NCBI GenBank assembly: GCA_016705125.1 | Contig: JADIYW010000016.1 | Span: 6,406-70,405, forward strand | Source: Bacteroidota bacterium | GTDB taxonomy: Bacteria; Bacteroidota; Bacteroidia; Chitinophagales; JADIYW01 | Direction of reading: 5' to 3' | DNA: 64,000 nucleotides | In this document: positions 40,443-49,384 of the stretch, in pieces | How positions within the stretch are numbered: the stretch's first letter is position 1 | Layout of the letters: every line of letters starts with the position of its first letter | Notes under the pieces: model-generated | Database searches by the model: none | What the model was told of the DNA's origin: nothing | Seen by the model: only the letters and a program-made list of their open reading frames with translations | Translations under genes and position numbers: made by a program

Positions 40443-40982
40443 TTAATTCTTCTTCCAAGGCGTTTTTCCATCTTTTTTGGCATTAAATGCAGAAGAATTT
40501 CCTTTTGGAATGCTTAGCGATTTAAAAGATGCACCTTTCCACATTTTGGCCAAATAAATTATCTGACCAATATGATATGGATAGTGCGCCAATTGGCGAT
40601 TTATGGCCTCTAATGCTTTATGATTTTCTCCTCTAATGATTATATCTTTTTCTAAATCGGCGGCAGTCAAATTATCTGTGATTTTGTATAAAGCCTTCCA
40701 TCCTTTTTGCCAAAATTGCATCAATTCTTTCTTGTCTGTAAAATTTAATTCAAATTCAGCATCCCTATTTCTATTTGGTTTTTCACCATCACTTGTAAAA
40801 AAATCAGTCCACCTAGATATTTGATTACCAGCGATATGTTGCATTATTGTGGCTATACTATTAGAATCAGGCACTGGTGAAACGAATAAGAAACGCTCGT
40901 CGATTTGCTCTATGGCTTGCTCTGCAATTCTTTGATAATAGTGCAGTAATTCGGAAATGTTTTTAATGTATTTTTCTTCCAT
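40443..40982 (-). CDS. DUF1572-type DinB-fold protein
   Basis: A 179-residue four-helix protein with the DUF1572/DinB markers IATIMQHIAGNQISRWTDFF and QLAHYPYHIGQIIYLAKM; His in MQHIAGN and the pair in AHYPYHIGQ would bind metal. It lies 12 bases downstream of the DUF4258 lipoprotein gene. Reaction unknown. Distinct from the YfiT-like DinB protein at 1609. Confidence 0.82.
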   Translation of the reverse strand: MEEKYIKNISELLHYYQRIAEQAIEQIDERFLFVSPVPDSNSIATIMQHIAGNQISRWTDFFTSDGEKPNRNRDAEFELNFTDKKELMQFWQKGWKALYKITDNLTAADLEKDIIIRGENHKALEAINRQLAHYPYHIGQIIYLAKMWKGASFKSLSIPKGNSSAFNAKKDGKTPWKKN

Positions 40983-40994
40983 TTTTATATGATT

Positions 40995-41471
40995 TTAGTA
41001 GCAGTTGCATTTGAATTCATTTTCTAGGTCTATAACGGTAATTATTTTTGTATATTCTTGGCAATCAGCACAAACAACTCTAACCAATTGTCCATCTTGC
41101 GACCTTGTTTCTATAGCAAATGTAGGACAAGGTTTATCGTTTCTCTGACTTTTCTTTTCATTTATTCTTCCTTCTTTCAACGCAAATTTTATTTCCATTT
41201 CATCAATATACCTGCATTCCATCCTACATAATGCATGCTTTGTGAAGATAATTCTTTTGGATGCCATTCGTTCTAAAATTGCCCCTTTTTTTTCATCCGT
41301 TGTAGCATTTTCATCCGTTGTATTTTCAAATTTTGGTAATGCTTTCTGTGTTGTAGTATTTTTGTAATTGGAATCTGGCAGATTTAGATTTATGGGTTTC
41401 TTATCCTGCTCACAATGGCAAAAAAGGAAAATTAGAAATGTTATTTTAAGTAAAAAAAAACCTTTTGGCAC
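40995..41471 (-). CDS. DUF4258 lipoprotein
   Basis: The leader KGFFLLKITFLIFLFCHCEQ carries a lipobox-like Cys. The mature part ends in a DUF4258 domain: IFTKHALCRMECRYIDEMEI, PCPTFAIETRSQDGQLVRVV and CADCQEYTKIITVIDL. DUF4258 is a compact fold related to BrnT/RelE-type domains, but no antitoxin partner is adjacent and the exported form argues against an intracellular toxin. The paired Cys residues (CADC, CNCY) suggest disulfides or metal. Probably co-transcribed with the DUF1572 gene. Confidence 0.8.
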   Translation of the reverse strand: MPKGFFLLKITFLIFLFCHCEQDKKPINLNLPDSNYKNTTTQKALPKFENTTDENATTDEKKGAILERMASKRIIFTKHALCRMECRYIDEMEIKFALKEGRINEKKSQRNDKPCPTFAIETRSQDGQLVRVVCADCQEYTKIITVIDLENEFKCNCY

Positions 41472-41576
41472 GGTAAATGTATTTTTTGTTATGTTTAATT
41501 AAGAAATTGTGGAAATCTGAATGTGTAAAAAAACAAAAATTATTACAAACTTTGCAAATCTGAATATATAAAACAA

Positions 41577-42191
41577 ATGAAAAGACAATTATTTTTAGCA
41601 TTAATCACTTTTGTTGCAATTGCAGGCGTTAATTTCGATGCCATTGCACAAGAAACTAAGTTTGATGTTGTTGAAGGCGGAAAGAGTTTGGGGGAAATTA
41701 TATTATTAAAAAAAGTAGAAGGTATCAAAACTACTTTTTCATATAATAGCAAAATTGACTATAATCTTCAAGGTATGATTCTTAAAACGGAAGAATCATT
41801 GATTAGTACATACAAAAACGACACTTTGCAAGTAAATACGGCAAAAACAAAAATAAATGGGAAACCTCGTTTTGATGTTGAAAATAAATGGGATGAGAAA
41901 AATAAAAATATCCTAAGAACGGTAAATAATAAAAATTATATTTTGGCTTCTCCAGTTATTAAGTACAGTTATGTAAACTTGTTTTTTAAAATGCCTAACC
42001 CCAATATTAAGACGATATTGTACGAAATATCAGGTAAAACAATGACGGTAACAAAGAACAGTGATTTTGTATTTACCGTTACGGATTATCAAAATAAGAA
42101 AAGTACTTTCTATTATAATGAAAAGGGCGACTTTATAAAAGGAGTAATCACTAATTCTTTAGGGGTATTTAATGTCATACCTAAGAAGTAA
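41577..42191 (+). CDS. Secreted protein, DUF6134-like
   Basis: A signal peptide (LFLALITFVAIAGVNFDAIA) and a 180-residue mature part built of beta strands: KFDVVEGGKSLGEIILLKKV, IDYNLQGMILKTEESLISTY, ILASPVIKYSYVNLFFKMPN. The layout recalls a periplasmic family often called DUF6134; the match is by pattern only. Function unknown. It stands divergent from the DUF4258 gene. Confidence 0.6.
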   Translation: MKRQLFLALITFVAIAGVNFDAIAQETKFDVVEGGKSLGEIILLKKVEGIKTTFSYNSKIDYNLQGMILKTEESLISTYKNDTLQVNTAKTKINGKPRFDVENKWDEKNKNILRTVNNKNYILASPVIKYSYVNLFFKMPNPNIKTILYEISGKTMTVTKNSDFVFTVTDYQNKKSTFYYNEKGDFIKGVITNSLGVFNVIPKK

Positions 42192-42231
42192 GTAAATTTT
42201 TATTGTTAACATTTTTTCAAATTTTATAAGA

Positions 42232-42264
42232 TTGTAATTTCTATTATTACTATTTGTAAATTTG
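42232..42264 (+). promoter_or_regulatory. Promoter before the FAD/Fe-S dehydrogenase gene
   Basis: TTG at 42232-42234 and TAAATTTG at 42257-42264 fit the Bacteroidota consensus with a 22-base spacer. The -7 box ends only ten bases before the first ATG (42274), so the transcript would have almost no leader. Confidence 0.5.
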
Positions 42265-42273
42265 GTCGCACTT

Positions 42274-45222
42274 ATGACCATGCCACTAAATATATCAACA
42301 GAAGTTTGGAGTGATTTAGCCAAACAATTAGAAGGAGACTTGTTTTTGGATTTAAAAACCCGCACCCTTTATGCCACTGATGCCTCGGTATATAGAGAAA
42401 TGCCTTTGGCTGTTGTATTGGCAAAAACAAAAAGGGATATTCAATTACTCATTCAATTTGCAGTTAAACACAATGTTGCACTTATTCCACGTACAGCTGG
42501 CACCTCATTAGGCGGTCAGGTGGTTGGAAATGGAATTGTGGTAGATGTTTCTAAATATTTTAATAAAATAATTGAATTAAATGTAGCCGAAAAATATGTA
42601 ATTGTTGAGCCAGGTGTTATTAGAGATGATTTGAATCGATTTTTGGCTCCACATAAATTATGGTTTGGGCCTGAAACCAGCACCGCCAACCGCGCCATGA
42701 TTGGCGGAATGGTGGGCAATAATTCTTGTGGTTCCTATTCTATTGTTTATGGAACAACAAGGGAACATGTACTAGAGCTAAATACGCTTTTGAGTGATGG
42801 TTCTGAAGCGGTTTTTAAGGCACTTAAAGCAGATGAGTTTAATCAAAAAATGAATTTACCTACACTTGAGGGACAAATTTATAGTGCCGTTTTTGCCGAA
42901 TTGGAAAGTGAATTGGTTAGAAAAGAAATAAAGGAAGGCTTTCCTAAAGCAGAAATACATAGAAGAAATACAGGTTATGCAGTTGATTATCTTGCTCAAA
43001 TGCAGCCATTCGAAAAGGACGGAGCCGAATTTGATTTTTGTAAGTTATTGGCAGGTTCGGAGGGCACTTTAGCATTTACTACGCAAATAAAGTTAAATTT
43101 AGAACCTATTCCACCAAAAGAAAAGGCTGTGGTTTGTATCCATTTTAACGATATACAACAAAGTTTGGAAGCGGTGGTCGCTATAATGGATTTTAAACCT
43201 AGAGCACTTGAAATGATTGATAAAATCATCTTGGATTGCACTAAATCAAATAAGGAGCAAGAAAAAAATCGTTTTTTTGTAAATGGTGATCCAGCAGCAA
43301 TTTTGATAGTTGAATTTTGGGCTGAATCAAGAGCCGAACTCGATGCAATGTCGGGTACTTTGATTGAAAACCTGAAATTGCAACATTTTGGCTATGATTA
43401 TCCAATTGTTTATGGTAGTGATATAAACAAAATTTGGAGTCTTCGTAAGGCAGGACTTGGTTTATTGGCAAATATTCCTGGCGATGCAAAAGCAGTGGCT
43501 GTAATTGAAGATACTGCTGTTTATGTAAAAGATTTGCCCGCTTATATAGCAGAATTTACCGCTATGATGCAACGATTTGGTCAGCAATCGGTTTACTATG
43601 CGCATGCAGGTGCTGGCGAATTGCATTTGCGACCCATTTTGGATTTGAAGGAAGCCGAGGGAAGGAAATTGTTTAGAGCAATAGCCACTGAAACGGCCCA
43701 TTTGGTGAAAAAATATAATGGTTCTTTGAGTGGTGAGCATGGTGATGGCAGAGTGCGTGGCGAATTTATTCCACTAATGGTGGGTGAAAAAAATTACCAA
43801 TTACTTAGAAAGATAAAAGCAATTTGGGATCCAAATAATATTTTTAATCCTGGAAAAATTGTAGATACGCCTCCAATGGATACTTCTTTGAGGTATGAAG
43901 AAGATCATGAAAACAAAGAATTTGAAACCATTTTTAATTTTGGAAAAGAAGGTGGAATATTAAGAGCTGCCGAAAAATGCAATGGCTCAGGCGATTGTCG
44001 GAAGTCGGCAGGCGCAGGTGGAACGATGTGTCCTAGTTTTATGGCGTCGCATAATGAAAAAGATACGACAAGAGCGAGAGCGAATATATTGAGGGAATTT
44101 TTGACTCGATCGCCAAAAGTAAATCGATTTAACCATAAGGAGATTTATGATGTGATGGATTTGTGTTTGTCGTGCAAGGGTTGCAGTTCCGAATGTCCTT
44201 CAAATGTTGATATTGCTACACTTAAAGCGGAGTTTTTACACCAATATTATGCTGAAAATGGAGTGCCTTTTAGAAGTAAAATTTTTGGAAATATTGGCAA
44301 AATAAACAAACTTGCCATGCCATTTTCTAAACTTGCAAATTGGTCATTTAAGCAAAAAACGATTTCTAGTCTTATTAAAAAAGCGCTTGGCGTTGCAAGT
44401 GAAAGAAGTTTCCCTGAGTTTTCAAAAATGGCTTTGGATAAATGGGTTAAAAAGAATCCCGAATCGCTGATTTGTAACGGAAAACCAAAGAAAACAGTTT
44501 ATCTTTTTATTGATGAATTTACCAATTATAATGATGCACATATTGGCATTGCAACGGTAGCGCTTTTGAAGGGTTTGGGTTATAATGTAATCTATAAAGA
44601 GCATGCCGAAAGTGGAAGAGCTTATTTGTCCAAAGGATTAGTAAAAGAAGCACAGCAATTGGCCATTAAAAATGTGCAAATTTTTAAAGATTTGGTTTCA
44701 GAAGATACCCCATTAATTGGAATTGAGCCATCTGGAATACTTTCTTTTAGAGATGAATATCCGAAATTGGTGGATGAAAAAGATGCAGAACAAGCGCATA
44801 AATTGGGTAAGAATTGCCTGATGCTTGAAGAATTTTTGTATCGAGAGGCACAAATCGGAAATATAAGTGCCGAGCAATTTGATGATAATCCACAACATTA
44901 TCTGATTCATGGCCATTGCCACCAAAAAGCACTTTCATCGGTGGACAATACCGCATTTGTTTTATCGTTGCCTCGAAATAGTACAGTTGAAATAATACCA
45001 TCGGGTTGCTGTGGAATGGCGGGTTCTTTTGGTTACGAAAAAGAGCATTACGACCTTTCTATGCAAGTAGGGGAATTGGTTTTGTTTCCCAAAGTTAGAC
45101 AATCAGCTGATACAGTAGAAGTAGTAGCACCAGGCACCAGTTGTCGTCATCAAATAAAAGATGGCACAAGTAGGCATGCCAAGCATCCTGCCGAAGTATT
45201 ATTGGACCATTTGAAACAATAG
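42274..45222 (+). CDS. FAD-binding and (Fe-S) dehydrogenase, D-lactate/D-2-hydroxyglutarate type (fused GlcD-GlpC)
   Basis: A three-part enzyme of about 983 residues. The FAD_binding_4 domain has PRTAGTSLGGQVVGNGIVVD and MIGGMVGNNSCGSYSIVYG; a FAD-oxidase C domain follows (VYYAHAGAGELHLRPI; LSGEHGDGRVRGEFI). An Fe-S domain follows with cysteines in CNGSGDCRKSAGAGGTMCPS and CLSCKGCSSECPSN, then two CCG-type motifs (HGHCHQKALSS; SGCCGMAGSFGYEKEHY). Such fused proteins oxidise D-lactate, D-2-hydroxyglutarate or glycolate and pass electrons to the quinone pool; which acid is used is not decided by sequence. Start: ATG 42274 or 42280. Standalone gene. Confidence 0.88.
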   Translation: MTMPLNISTEVWSDLAKQLEGDLFLDLKTRTLYATDASVYREMPLAVVLAKTKRDIQLLIQFAVKHNVALIPRTAGTSLGGQVVGNGIVVDVSKYFNKIIELNVAEKYVIVEPGVIRDDLNRFLAPHKLWFGPETSTANRAMIGGMVGNNSCGSYSIVYGTTREHVLELNTLLSDGSEAVFKALKADEFNQKMNLPTLEGQIYSAVFAELESELVRKEIKEGFPKAEIHRRNTGYAVDYLAQMQPFEKDGAEFDFCKLLAGSEGTLAFTTQIKLNLEPIPPKEKAVVCIHFNDIQQSLEAVVAIMDFKPRALEMIDKIILDCTKSNKEQEKNRFFVNGDPAAILIVEFWAESRAELDAMSGTLIENLKLQHFGYDYPIVYGSDINKIWSLRKAGLGLLANIPGDAKAVAVIEDTAVYVKDLPAYIAEFTAMMQRFGQQSVYYAHAGAGELHLRPILDLKEAEGRKLFRAIATETAHLVKKYNGSLSGEHGDGRVRGEFIPLMVGEKNYQLLRKIKAIWDPNNIFNPGKIVDTPPMDTSLRYEEDHENKEFETIFNFGKEGGILRAAEKCNGSGDCRKSAGAGGTMCPSFMASHNEKDTTRARANILREFLTRSPKVNRFNHKEIYDVMDLCLSCKGCSSECPSNVDIATLKAEFLHQYYAENGVPFRSKIFGNIGKINKLAMPFSKLANWSFKQKTISSLIKKALGVASERSFPEFSKMALDKWVKKNPESLICNGKPKKTVYLFIDEFTNYNDAHIGIATVALLKGLGYNVIYKEHAESGRAYLSKGLVKEAQQLAIKNVQIFKDLVSEDTPLIGIEPSGILSFRDEYPKLVDEKDAEQAHKLGKNCLMLEEFLYREAQIGNISAEQFDDNPQHYLIHGHCHQKALSSVDNTAFVLSLPRNSTVEIIPSGCCGMAGSFGYEKEHYDLSMQVGELVLFPKVRQSADTVEVVAPGTSCRHQIKDGTSRHAKHPAEVLLDHLKQ

Positions 45223-45374
45223 TTGGGGGAATTTGGTAGAAGATTCCTTTAGCAAAAGAAATTGGATTCGAGTGGAGTAAAGATGGGTAGGATTAGCCTC
45301 ATACACTTTGCTTTTACTTGAAAAAACGTTTTTTGGTAGCCTTTAAAGATTCAAATAGCCAAAGGCTTCTTCAT

Positions 45375-46241
45375 TCATTCTTCGTAGTAATAGGAATAGT
45401 CAATTCCTTTCATAAACATTTCCCGGTCATTAATTTTATTGGTTAGTGCGGTTTCTATCAGTTGCTCTAAAACACTGCTATCCATTGTGCTAATAATCAT
45501 AGAATTCATATAGTTCTCTTTGCTTATTTTACTCCAGTCTACACATTTTTTCAGGTATTTTTTAAACATCAAATCCAGCCATATCCTTGTACTTCTTCCG
45601 TTGCCTTCCATAAAAGGATGTGCTTTGTTCATTTCAGCATACTTTAGGATAATGGTTTCTAAAGTAGTTTGTGGCATAGTGTCTATTTGTTGCAATTTGC
45701 TCTTTAAGTGTTGAGCATAAACAAACTGATAACCTCCTTTTGAAATGCTCTTTTCCCTAACTTGCCCAGCAAAATCATACAAACCACCAAACAGATATGC
45801 GTGAATTTGTTGCAGGCCTCTGGTGGTGCCTACTTCATATTCGTTTATCAAATTGCTTTCAAACAAGGTGTAGGCTTTCTTTTTGCTTTGTCCATCAATG
45901 CTGGTATCGCTGTATAGGAACCAATCTAAAAATTTCATGGCTCTATTGTTGGGAAAATGCTTAGCTAATTCTATTACTCCATTGCTGTCAAGGGTATCAG
46001 TATTATATTTTTTCCAATCAGAAGCTGTTAATTTCAGTTGGGTAGTGGCACTAACCAACTGATTGTTTTCTTTCTTTAGCTTCGATTTTAAGTATTTCCA
46101 ATAGTTACGGGTTTTAGAATAATCGGGTTCTTCATTTAAAACGCCAACAATATCCAACACACTAAACCACCATTTTGCATGTTCATCGTCCCAAATTGCC
46201 CGTACCTCTCGGTCGTTAAAAAATCGGATGGATATTTTCAT
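45375..46241 (-). CDS. Bro-N domain fused to a class III-like Fic protein
   Basis: Residues 1-115 resemble the Bro-N domain (WWFSVLDIVGVLNEEPDYSK; WKYLKSKLKKENN; KHFPNNRAMKFLDWF). Residues 125-288 are a Fic AMP-transferase domain with the complete catalytic motif HPFMEGNGRSTR at 208-219 (His208). The C-terminal end is KGIDYSYYYEE. Its SYYYE resembles the S/TxxxE(G/N) inhibitory motif that class III Fic proteins carry at the C-terminus, with a final Glu instead of Gly, so it may be self-inhibited. Target protein unknown. It stands alone without an antitoxin gene. Confidence 0.82.
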   Translation of the reverse strand: MKISIRFFNDREVRAIWDDEHAKWWFSVLDIVGVLNEEPDYSKTRNYWKYLKSKLKKENNQLVSATTQLKLTASDWKKYNTDTLDSNGVIELAKHFPNNRAMKFLDWFLYSDTSIDGQSKKKAYTLFESNLINEYEVGTTRGLQQIHAYLFGGLYDFAGQVREKSISKGGYQFVYAQHLKSKLQQIDTMPQTTLETIILKYAEMNKAHPFMEGNGRSTRIWLDLMFKKYLKKCVDWSKISKENYMNSMIISTMDSSVLEQLIETALTNKINDREMFMKGIDYSYYYEE

Positions 46242-46306
46242 TTATAATGCTTTCATTTTTTTTAATTTAATTCCGAATAGGCTGAATAATGTTTAAACCT
46301 TATATG

Positions 46307-47329
46307 TTATTTGTAGTTTTTTAAATATCTCGTTGTCAAGTTTATAGTATCTTTTTTGTCAAAGTCTTTTATAATTACTCTTTTGGGAAAGTTATTATCA
46401 TCAAGTTCAAATTTACGTTCCTCAAAATTTGTAGAGTCTGAGTTTCTGATATTTTTCAAATATATTACATTTTTATTTTTAAAAACTCTATACATAAATG
46501 GTTTACCATTGTATAATGTAGTTACTAATAACGAATTTTGGATATTTTCAAACTTGGTGGTATAATAATCTTCCTGGTATATTTCTTTTGAAATTTTAGA
46601 TGAAAGTTTATTCTTACTATTATACCTTAATAGTTGGTTTGGATATTTAGTGTATATAAGGTTCTTGGTTTCATTGTCAAACAAGAAAGTATTAGAAAAA
46701 CTAAATGTGTCAGTCTTTTTTCTTTTAAAATACTCTTGAACTATACTCTTTAAATATTCTCTTTTTGTTTCTGAAATTTGTTTTGACTTTTTATCTAAAC
46801 CAATTTTTTCTGTAAATTTTATAAGTTGATTTATGTTGGAAATATGGTTAATGTAATCATATGGATTTGTATTTACCTCATCTCTAAGATTCAATTCATA
46901 TTCTTTGATATTTGAAATCTTTTTGTTTTTATAAAAATATTTGTAAAATTTGAAACCACAATTTGAATGTAAATAATAAGTTTTTTTTAGAATGTTGTTT
47001 TCATATATATGACCCTCTATCATTGTTAAATATTTCCCATTCCAATTGCCAAAAACAAATTGTCTATAAGATTTAAAAATCATTCTTTTTTTATCGTCAA
47101 ACTCTATAATATTCAAAGTATCCTCTCCTTTTGTCTGAACTATATAGTTACAGTTATTAGGTAAATTTGAACTATCTACCATTAAATTCAAAAACATATC
47201 TTCAGTTAAAGAAGGAATTTGACCATTCAAAATATGTGGTAAGTTTTTATAGTCATTGGAATCTTGTTCTTTACAACTTAAAAAAAATATAAATAATATG
47301 ACTATTGATACTCTCCTAGGTTTCTGCAT
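46307..47329 (-). CDS. Lipoprotein of unknown function
   Basis: A 340-residue protein with lipobox leader VSIVILFIFFLSCKEQD. The mature part is rich in Lys, Asn, Tyr and Phe, with repeated YxxNxxL strand-like segments (LNGQIPSLTEDMF, FGNWNGKYLTMIEGHIYENN, YNGKPFMYRVFKNKN). I do not recognise a domain. Monocistronic, next to the Bro-N-Fic gene. Confidence 0.65.
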   Translation of the reverse strand: MQKPRRVSIVILFIFFLSCKEQDSNDYKNLPHILNGQIPSLTEDMFLNLMVDSSNLPNNCNYIVQTKGEDTLNIIEFDDKKRMIFKSYRQFVFGNWNGKYLTMIEGHIYENNILKKTYYLHSNCGFKFYKYFYKNKKISNIKEYELNLRDEVNTNPYDYINHISNINQLIKFTEKIGLDKKSKQISETKREYLKSIVQEYFKRKKTDTFSFSNTFLFDNETKNLIYTKYPNQLLRYNSKNKLSSKISKEIYQEDYYTTKFENIQNSLLVTTLYNGKPFMYRVFKNKNVIYLKNIRNSDSTNFEERKFELDDNNFPKRVIIKDFDKKDTINLTTRYLKNYK

Positions 47330-47384
47330 AAATCAAACATAACTTCTTTTTTATTTTCAAATCTATCATTTTTTCTTTACAAAC

Positions 47385-47448
47385 TTACCAATTAAAGCCA
47401 AATTTTCTAAATCTAACTTCTCATTTCTAAAATCTAACTTCTCACCTC
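47385..47448. repeat. Short-word repeat tract
   Basis: The words TCTAAATCTAACTTCTCATT and TCTAAAATCTAACTTCTCAC stand side by side near 47406-47444: a direct repeat of about 20 bases next to a structured element. Noncoding. Confidence 0.55.
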
Positions 47449-47454
47449 TATTCC

Positions 47455-47575
47455 CCCCGCGTGAGTTATGGCAGCGGTATCCTTTTTTTTGTTCTGCTTT
47501 GGTGTTGGGCAAAAAAGATATAAGCGGAAATAACGACCCTGCTTTTTGGAGCAGGGGCACGCCCAAATTGGCTAA
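47455..47575. other. Structured intergenic element with two hairpins
   Basis: This 120-base block between divergent genes contains GTGAGTTATGGCAGCGGTAT followed by a poly-T stretch and then its near-complement CAAAAAAGATATAAGCGG (47508-47525), so a long hairpin can form. A second stem, CCCTGC...GCAGGG, spans 47537-47557. Its GC content is clearly above that of its surroundings. I recall similar blocks between genes of other Bacteroidota, but could not search. Short frames inside it look like chance. Confidence 0.5.
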
Positions 47576-47756
47576 ATGTTTTATTTTTTATCCTATTTTT
47601 TTAGATTTCGGTGTTTTTTTAAATAAAAAGTGTGAATTGTGTAATATTTTTTACGATTTATGGCATTTTTTGTATTTTTTTATAACAAGTTTTGCATCTA
47701 AATTTGCCATACCATATTACAAAATGGTAAATATTTTTTATTTTTAAGATGAGTAG

Positions 47757-49077
47757 ATGAAACATTTTTTTATTTTTTTATTTTTTATATCTTTTTGTTG
47801 TGGATTCGAACAAAGTAAAGCCCAATCATTTGATCCTTTTTTGGGGCAAAAATTGCAACAGAAATTGGACGATGTGCTCGTAACTTATGGGGTAAACGGT
47901 ATTTCGGTAGGTATTATTTATCCCGGAAAGGGATTGTGGCTGGGCACCAGCGGTTTTTCGCACGCGGGTGTACCCATTACGAGCGATATGGAATTTGGAA
48001 TTGGGAGCAATACCAAACTTTTTACAGCTATTTCTATTCTTAAAATTGGTGCAAAGAAAACAGATAAATATAAACGATTCGATTGGTAAATACTTACAAC
48101 CCATTCCAAATGTAAATGGCAAAATTAAAATTGGGCAACTGCTCAATCATTCAAGTGGGATTGCCGACATTATTTTTTACCCTGGGTATGTTGATACCAT
48201 TCAAAACAACCCTAATAGGCTATTTACTCCCGAGGAAATTCTTAAATTTATTGGTCCAAGGGCTTTTGCACCGGGTGCGAGAACGGAGTATTCAAGTTCT
48301 AATTATATTATTGCTGGTTTATTGTTTGAAAAATTGAGTGGACAAAATATTGCTTCTTTTATTAGAGATAGTATTCTGACTCCAAATAATTTGGATAGCA
48401 CTTTTTTTGATGTGGAAGAAACGGTGTTGGGTACCATTGCACATCCGTGGTTATCGGGCGTGGATATTGATAGCATGCCTCGTACCGCAATGAGCAGTTC
48501 GGCTTGGACCACTGGCGCTATATATTCGAATGCGCATGACATGGTAAAATGGTACGATGCGATAATGAATGGCCGAATCTTGGATCAACCAACTTTTGAT
48601 ATTTTGACAGATTTTAGTCAGCCTGTAGGGTATGGACATGGCATAAACAAAAGTAAATTGGATGGAAGAACGGTTTGGGGTGCAAATGGTGCAATATTGG
48701 GTTATAGGAGTAAAATGGTGTACGACCCTGCAACAAAAGCGATTTTATGTGTTTTGATGAATACCCATCTGGTTGATATTGAAAAAATAACTAGGGACAT
48801 TTTTTCGACACTCAATAATAATATTACTACAGGATTATCTGAAAACAATTTTATGGAAGATAAACCCTTAATTTACCCTAATCCTAGTAGTGGAAAAATA
48901 TTTATTGATACAAAGAATCAGGAAATAGAAAGCATTCAAGTTTTTAGTACCATAGGACAAGTGGTCAATGAGTTTAGAAATGATTTTAGTATATTGGATG
49001 AATTGCCAAAAGGGGTTTATTTGATAAAAATAAAAAGTAATAAAGGCGTTTTTGTAGATAAATTGGTGGTTGAATAG
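47757..49077 (+). CDS. T9SS-exported serine hydrolase (beta-lactamase/esterase fold), one frameshift
   Basis: Signal peptide FFIFLFFISFCCGFEQSKAQ. The serine hydrolase core has the SxxK motif S84-N-T-K87 in FGIGSNTKLFTAISIL, KIGQLLNHSSGIAD, the YSSSNYII region as the YxN-like motif, and WGANGAILGYRS in the place of the KTG/HxG motif. A one-base slip near 48040 separates two otherwise intact parts. The C-terminus (residues about 365-440) is a type A T9SS sorting domain: PLIYPNPSSGKIFIDT to GVYLIKIKSNKGVFVDKLVV. It is thus an exported D-Ala-D-Ala carboxypeptidase- or esterase-like enzyme; the substrate is not determined. Confidence 0.85.
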
Positions 49078-49384
49078 AACCAAGATGTTTAGAATCAAGA
49101 GACAAGACAAAAAAATGGTTAATTGTTAATGGAGGCAAAATCAAGACAAAAAAAATGTTCAATGGTTAAATTTTAATGTTGAATGAATACAAATAACCTA
49201 ATATCTCAATAACCAATAACCCTACCGTGGACTGTCGACCGCGGACTGTGGACTTCCCCCACCCTGGACAGTTAACCGTGGACTCCCCAATACCCCCAAT
49301 CTCCGATTTCAACAGAATTGTATATAATTTATTGTTTCCTAAATATTAATTTTATATTTTTGATTTATACATTGGTGAAATTAT
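49078..49384. repeat. Intergenic tract with iterated GTGGACT words
   Basis: These 307 bases hold no gene. Between 49190 and 49290 the word GTGGACT recurs in variants (ACCGTGGACTGTCGACCGCG, GGACTGTGGACTTCCCC, CCCTGGACAGTTAACCGTGG, ACTCCCC), with a high local GC content. Upstream (49118-49175) TTAATTGTTAATGGAGGCAA and TTCAATGGTTAAATTTTAAT form another word tract. Confidence 0.55.

Noticed and set aside
40995..41471. BrnT-like toxin of a toxin-antitoxin pair (DUF4258)
   Set aside because: It carries a lipoprotein leader and has no adjacent antitoxin; the DUF1572 neighbour is not an antitoxin type.
47366..47747. Small proteins in the gap before the serine hydrolase (both strands)
   Set aside because: They overlap the hairpin element and repeat tract, have no family-like sequence and no signals; considered chance frames.
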